Shown here piece after piece: positions 7,761-9,636 of a stretch of DNA of 9,636 bases. Every line of letters starts with the position of its first letter. Within the stretch, counting starts at the first letter, position 1. Source of the DNA: Candidatus Sumerlaeota bacterium (GTDB lineage Bacteria; UBP6; UBA1177). The DNA is taken from assembly GCA_007136595.1 (NCBI GenBank), contig SLGQ01000023.1:1-9636 (forward strand), read 5' to 3'. Made by a program: the position numbers and the translations under genes. The notes under the pieces were generated by a model. It searched no databases, was not told where the DNA came from, and worked only from the letters and a program-made list of their open reading frames with translations.

Positions 7761-7777
7761 TTGATTTATATAATCAA
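7761..7777. repeat. 17-bp A+T-rich palindrome upstream of the ORF6N gene
   Basis: TTGATT (7761-7766), TATAT, AATCAA (7772-7777): perfect 6-bp arms. A further copy of ATTTGAT at 7745-7751 repeats the one at 7759-7765, 14 bp apart. The site lies 40-60 nt before the ORF6N start, a position suited to an operator, although A+T-rich DNA gives such palindromes by chance. Confidence 0.4.
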
Positions 7778-7848
7778 GAAAATGTTTTAGAGCGTTTCGG
7801 TGTTGGAGAGAATTTCCTGAGTTCATCCTGCTTCTGTGTGTCGGCACC

Positions 7849-7875
7849 GGGGGCGAAGGGATTTCTGACGAACCC
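7849..7875 (-). other. G+C-rich patch resembling a split tRNA T-arm and acceptor 3' strand
   Basis: On the minus strand GGGTTCG (7875-7869), TCAGA (7868-7864), AATCCC (7863-7858), then TTCGCCCCC. Without the 5 nt TCAGA this reads as a standard T-arm (GGGTTCGAATCCC) followed by a C-rich acceptor-like strand. No tRNA body precedes it, since the abiEii stop is at 7889, and no CCA follows. Possible integration remnant, possible coincidence. Confidence 0.25.
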
Positions 7876-7888
7876 TCCATAATTAATC

Positions 7889-8722
7889 TTATTCATCAAT
7901 AATTTTACAAAATTCAACAATTAAACTAAAAGCCTCTTTTATTGTTATTTTATTTATCAATCCGGCTGTTGCACTTTTCCACCCTTTTTCCAAAAGAAAA
8001 AGATCAATACCTGAAACTGCCTTTGTGAAACTTATAGGAAGATCATCATTTCTTGCTTTGAATGTAGTTTTTAACGCTTCTTTCAGCACATGGATACTAC
8101 ACTGTGGCAAAAGAGTAAAAAGGTCAAAAATATCCTTTGACCTTGAGTTTTCCGATCCTCTAACAACAAGCGTATGAAGTTTTTCAGCAACAGCAGATTC
8201 AACTGTATATATTTTCCAGGAAATAATGTCTTCTCCAAAAATATCACTTATTGAGCTTAGTTCAGGATATGGATAAACCTTGTCTCCCGTTGCAAGATCA
8301 AGATGTAAAGATTGAGCTTTATAATATTTCTCAGGCATCATGCCGATACCGCATCTGAACCAAAGTCGTGTTCCACCATACTCACCAAGTGTCATTAAAT
8401 CTGACTTTTTCTCAAACTTAAACCAAACACCGTCTGCTCTCTCTTTTTCTATAGATAGAATCGCCTTTTTAATTATTCTTTCTTCATTTCCTGTTTTTAT
8501 CAATGCATCCAGATCTACCGTATATCTTTGAGAGTTAAATACTCTAAGAGCAACATATCCGCCCTTGAAAACAATTGAATCGAACAGTTCTCTTGAAGCA
8601 GTAAGTCTTGCCACCATTCTTTCAATCAGAAACATCGTCTGGATATTTTGAAAAGCAACATTTTCCCTGACAGAGATATCAAACAGCTTTTTTCTAATAT
8701 TTTCCGACTTGTTTTTTATCAT
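7889..8722 (-). CDS. abiEii: AbiEii nucleotidyltransferase-type toxin (DUF1814), abortive infection type IV toxin-antitoxin
   Basis: A 277-aa protein near the usual family length. Nucleotidyltransferase fold motifs are visible: 'VFKGGYVALR' (51-60), then 'RYTVDLDALI' (66-75) with the two metal-binding Asp at 70 and 72, a further Asp142 in 'LHLDLATGD', and the AbiEii-type C-terminal motif 'AEKLHTLVVRGSENSRSKDIFDLF' spread over 179-202 (Lys181, Arg194, Lys196, Asp197, Asp200). By family it is a cytosolic NTase-type toxin that arrests growth, with AbiEi relieving it. Relatives of the MenT type modify tRNA ends, but the target of this one cannot be read from sequence. ATG 8722 overlaps the abiEi stop by 4 nt (ATGA), so translation is coupled. 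The motif residues look intact, so the toxin is probably active. Confidence 0.92.
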   Translation of the reverse strand: MIKNKSENIRKKLFDISVRENVAFQNIQTMFLIERMVARLTASRELFDSIVFKGGYVALRVFNSQRYTVDLDALIKTGNEERIIKKAILSIEKERADGVWFKFEKKSDLMTLGEYGGTRLWFRCGIGMMPEKYYKAQSLHLDLATGDKVYPYPELSSISDIFGEDIISWKIYTVESAVAEKLHTLVVRGSENSRSKDIFDLFTLLPQCSIHVLKEALKTTFKARNDDLPISFTKAVSGIDLFLLEKGWKSATAGLINKITIKEAFSLIVEFCKIIDE

Positions 8723-9291
8723 GCTTCGAGCATTCCGATAACTGTGTCAATATGAGTTTTCATCATTTTTTCACATTCAAGCATTTTTGACATTTTCAAT
8801 ATTTCAGAAACAGTTGTCTTATTTTCTGATATTGATCTTACTGCAGCAGTAAAAGCTGTCCTTGAACCTATTTTTGATGAATATCTGAAAGCATCAACAA
8901 CAGCACGGTTAATATCACAAATTTTAAAATACTCTTTACGGGCAATACCCCATTCATAATTTTTCCGTGTACGGATAAGTTTGTATTTCTTTTCCACTGT
9001 TCTTTTTGTGTGGTCAACAACAACCCATACTTGCTGTGGAGGGCTGTCTATCAATCCATAATAAAAAAGTGCAGACAATCCACCTATAAAAGAATTTTCT
9101 CCAAATTTCTTGCAAGCCACAAAAAAATCAATGTCTTCTGCAGGTATATCAGAGTCAGATTTTATATAAAGACCGTGACTTATCTTAATAAATGTTCCAT
9201 CTGAAACCCCGGACTCAATCTGCCTTCTTGAAAAACCTGAGTCCATAGCCTGTTTCAAAGTAAAAATTGAAGATAATTTGTTTTTTGACAT
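8719..9291 (-). CDS. abiEi: AbiEi antitoxin and autorepressor, winged helix
   Basis: A 190-aa antitoxin of the AbiE type IV system. The N-terminal winged helix spans about residues 8-45 ('FTLKQAMDSGFSRRQIESGV', then the wing 'GTFIKISHGLYIK'). The C-terminal domain has the family signatures 'GGLSALFYYGL' (70-80), 'WVVVDHTKR' (89-97) and 'CDINRAVVDAFRY' (125-137). In studied systems AbiEi counteracts AbiEii without stable binding and represses its own promoter through inverted repeats; one lies just upstream here. An in-frame ATG at 9330 exists, but it lies upstream of the predicted transcript start (about 9312) and lacks a Shine-Dalgarno. ATG 9291 has TAGGGGG 7 nt ahead and gives the usual antitoxin N-terminus, so I chose it. 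Shares a 4-nt overlap with abiEii. Confidence 0.9.
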   Translation of the reverse strand: MSKNKLSSIFTLKQAMDSGFSRRQIESGVSDGTFIKISHGLYIKSDSDIPAEDIDFFVACKKFGENSFIGGLSALFYYGLIDSPPQQVWVVVDHTKRTVEKKYKLIRTRKNYEWGIARKEYFKICDINRAVVDAFRYSSKIGSRTAFTAAVRSISENKTTVSEILKMSKMLECEKMMKTHIDTVIGMLEA

Positions 9292-9298
9292 CTCACAG

Positions 9299-9305
9299 CC
9301 CCCTA
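9299..9305 (-). promoter_or_regulatory. Shine-Dalgarno of abiEi
   Basis: AGGGGG-type purine run on the minus strand (GGGGG at 9303-9299), 7 nt before ATG 9291. It supports the shorter abiEi start. Confidence 0.55.
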
Positions 9306-9318
9306 CTTGCCCGAACAC

Positions 9319-9347
9319 ATCTTGACACATTTTTCTTTAAATGTCAA
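9319..9347 (-). promoter_or_regulatory. abiE promoter with overlapping inverted repeat (candidate AbiEi operator)
   Basis: Minus strand: perfect -35 TTGACA (9347-9342), 17-nt spacer, weak -10 CAAGAT (9324-9319). The -35 box is one arm of an inverted repeat: TTGACA (9347-9342) and TGTCAA (9327-9322), 14 nt apart, the second arm overlapping the -10. A further GACACA on the plus strand (9353-9358) repeats part of the arm at 9324-9329. A repressor here would block both boxes, which fits known AbiEi autoregulation; binding itself is inferred. Confidence 0.55.
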
Positions 9348-9394
9348 CAAAAGACACAGTGGGGTTCAGAATTCATGATATTCTCTTCGTGGAA

Positions 9395-9622
9395 CTATCC
9401 TCCAAAAGCACCGGCATTGATTAATAGTATTGCAATGGATATTCCGTAAAGGATCAGGGGACGCACACATTCCCTGAAATATATTGCAATGAACAATAAA
9501 ATAATCACGGGAAAAAACAGACAGAAAATTCCCCAGACAAAAGCTTTTTTAAATGCCGTGATAAGCAACATTATGTGTGCAATCAGTGCGATTACAAAAG
9601 CAACAACATTAAGTACATCCAT
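9395..9622 (-). CDS. Small three-helix membrane protein, unknown function
   Basis: A 75-aa hydrophobic protein. Three predicted membrane helices: about 4-24, 28-48 and 56-72, with basic and acidic residues only in the short loops ('FKKAF' near 24-28, 'FRECVRP' near 49-55). The middle motif of 'AF' plus 'WGIFCLFFPVIIL' followed by 'YFRECVRPLILY' resembles a group of short uncharacterised bacterial membrane proteins I know only by pattern. AGAGGT with 5 nt spacing before ATG 9622 supports translation. It ends 104 nt before the abiEi start, same strand, with no clear terminator between, but abiE has its own promoter. I do not recognise a function; a role tied to abiE would be a guess. Confidence 0.65.
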   Translation of the reverse strand: MDVLNVVAFVIALIAHIMLLITAFKKAFVWGIFCLFFPVIILLFIAIYFRECVRPLILYGISIAILLINAGAFGG

Positions 9623-9636
9623 TTTTCACCTCTTTT

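Noticed and set aside
7722..7880. N-terminal extension of the ORF6N protein to ATG 7880.
   Set aside because: The added 53 residues come from the G+C-rich patch and A+T-rich leader, lack a Shine-Dalgarno, and precede the normal family N-terminus, which has its own GAGGT.
9363..9385. AGAAT/ATTCT hairpin after the small membrane protein gene as a terminator.
   Set aside because: Five A+T-rich pairs with a 7-nt loop and no T-tract on the relevant strand.

Overview
The window is A+T-rich bacterial DNA, tightly packed with genes and read with the standard code. It most likely comes from an under-sampled Gram-negative lineage. Pointers are a DUF4388 (PatA-N-like) protein, a GT-C glycosyltransferase whose active-site loop resembles those of myxobacteria and related groups, and Sec-exported periplasmic-type proteins. 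The lineage is an inference and cannot be fixed from this sequence. There are nine protein-coding genes, no rRNA, complete tRNA or CRISPR array, and no stretch over about 170 bases without a gene.

Positions 1-3467, minus strand: a three-gene operon transcribed leftward. First comes a signal-peptide-bearing, polytopic membrane protein with a TPR-like segment and a six-cysteine zinc finger. Next is a DUF4388 protein with one C-terminal transmembrane helix, almost overlapping the first gene. Last is the N-terminal 221 residues of a Lon-like AAA+ protease (AAA_32/LonB-LonC type), cut by the window edge; its ORF is real although it is open at the left end. The spacing is 0-30 nt throughout. A near-consensus promoter reads into this operon from the 3468-3601 gap.

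Positions 3540-6756, plus strand: from the same gap a full-consensus promoter (TTGACA, 17 nt, TATAAT) drives a large GT-C glycosyltransferase with an extra C-terminal beta-rich domain. It is followed by an exported DUF4412-like protein with its own extended -10 promoter and a perfect Shine-Dalgarno. A small hairpin with T-tracts on both sides lies in the convergent gap after it.

Positions 6858-9622, minus strand: an accessory or defence-like segment. A short membrane protein (9395-9622) is followed by an AbiE type IV toxin-antitoxin pair, abiEi then abiEii, with a 4-nt stop/start overlap. An inverted repeat over its promoter suits AbiEi autorepression. After a 167-nt gap comes an ORF6N-domain protein with a PLD-like C-terminal half. 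That gap holds a G+C-rich patch resembling a tRNA T-arm split by 5 nt, and an A+T-rich palindrome. The candidate 'system' signals are the abiE-ORF6N cluster and the zinc-finger/DUF4388/Lon operon. Each family is known; it is the combinations that deserve checking.
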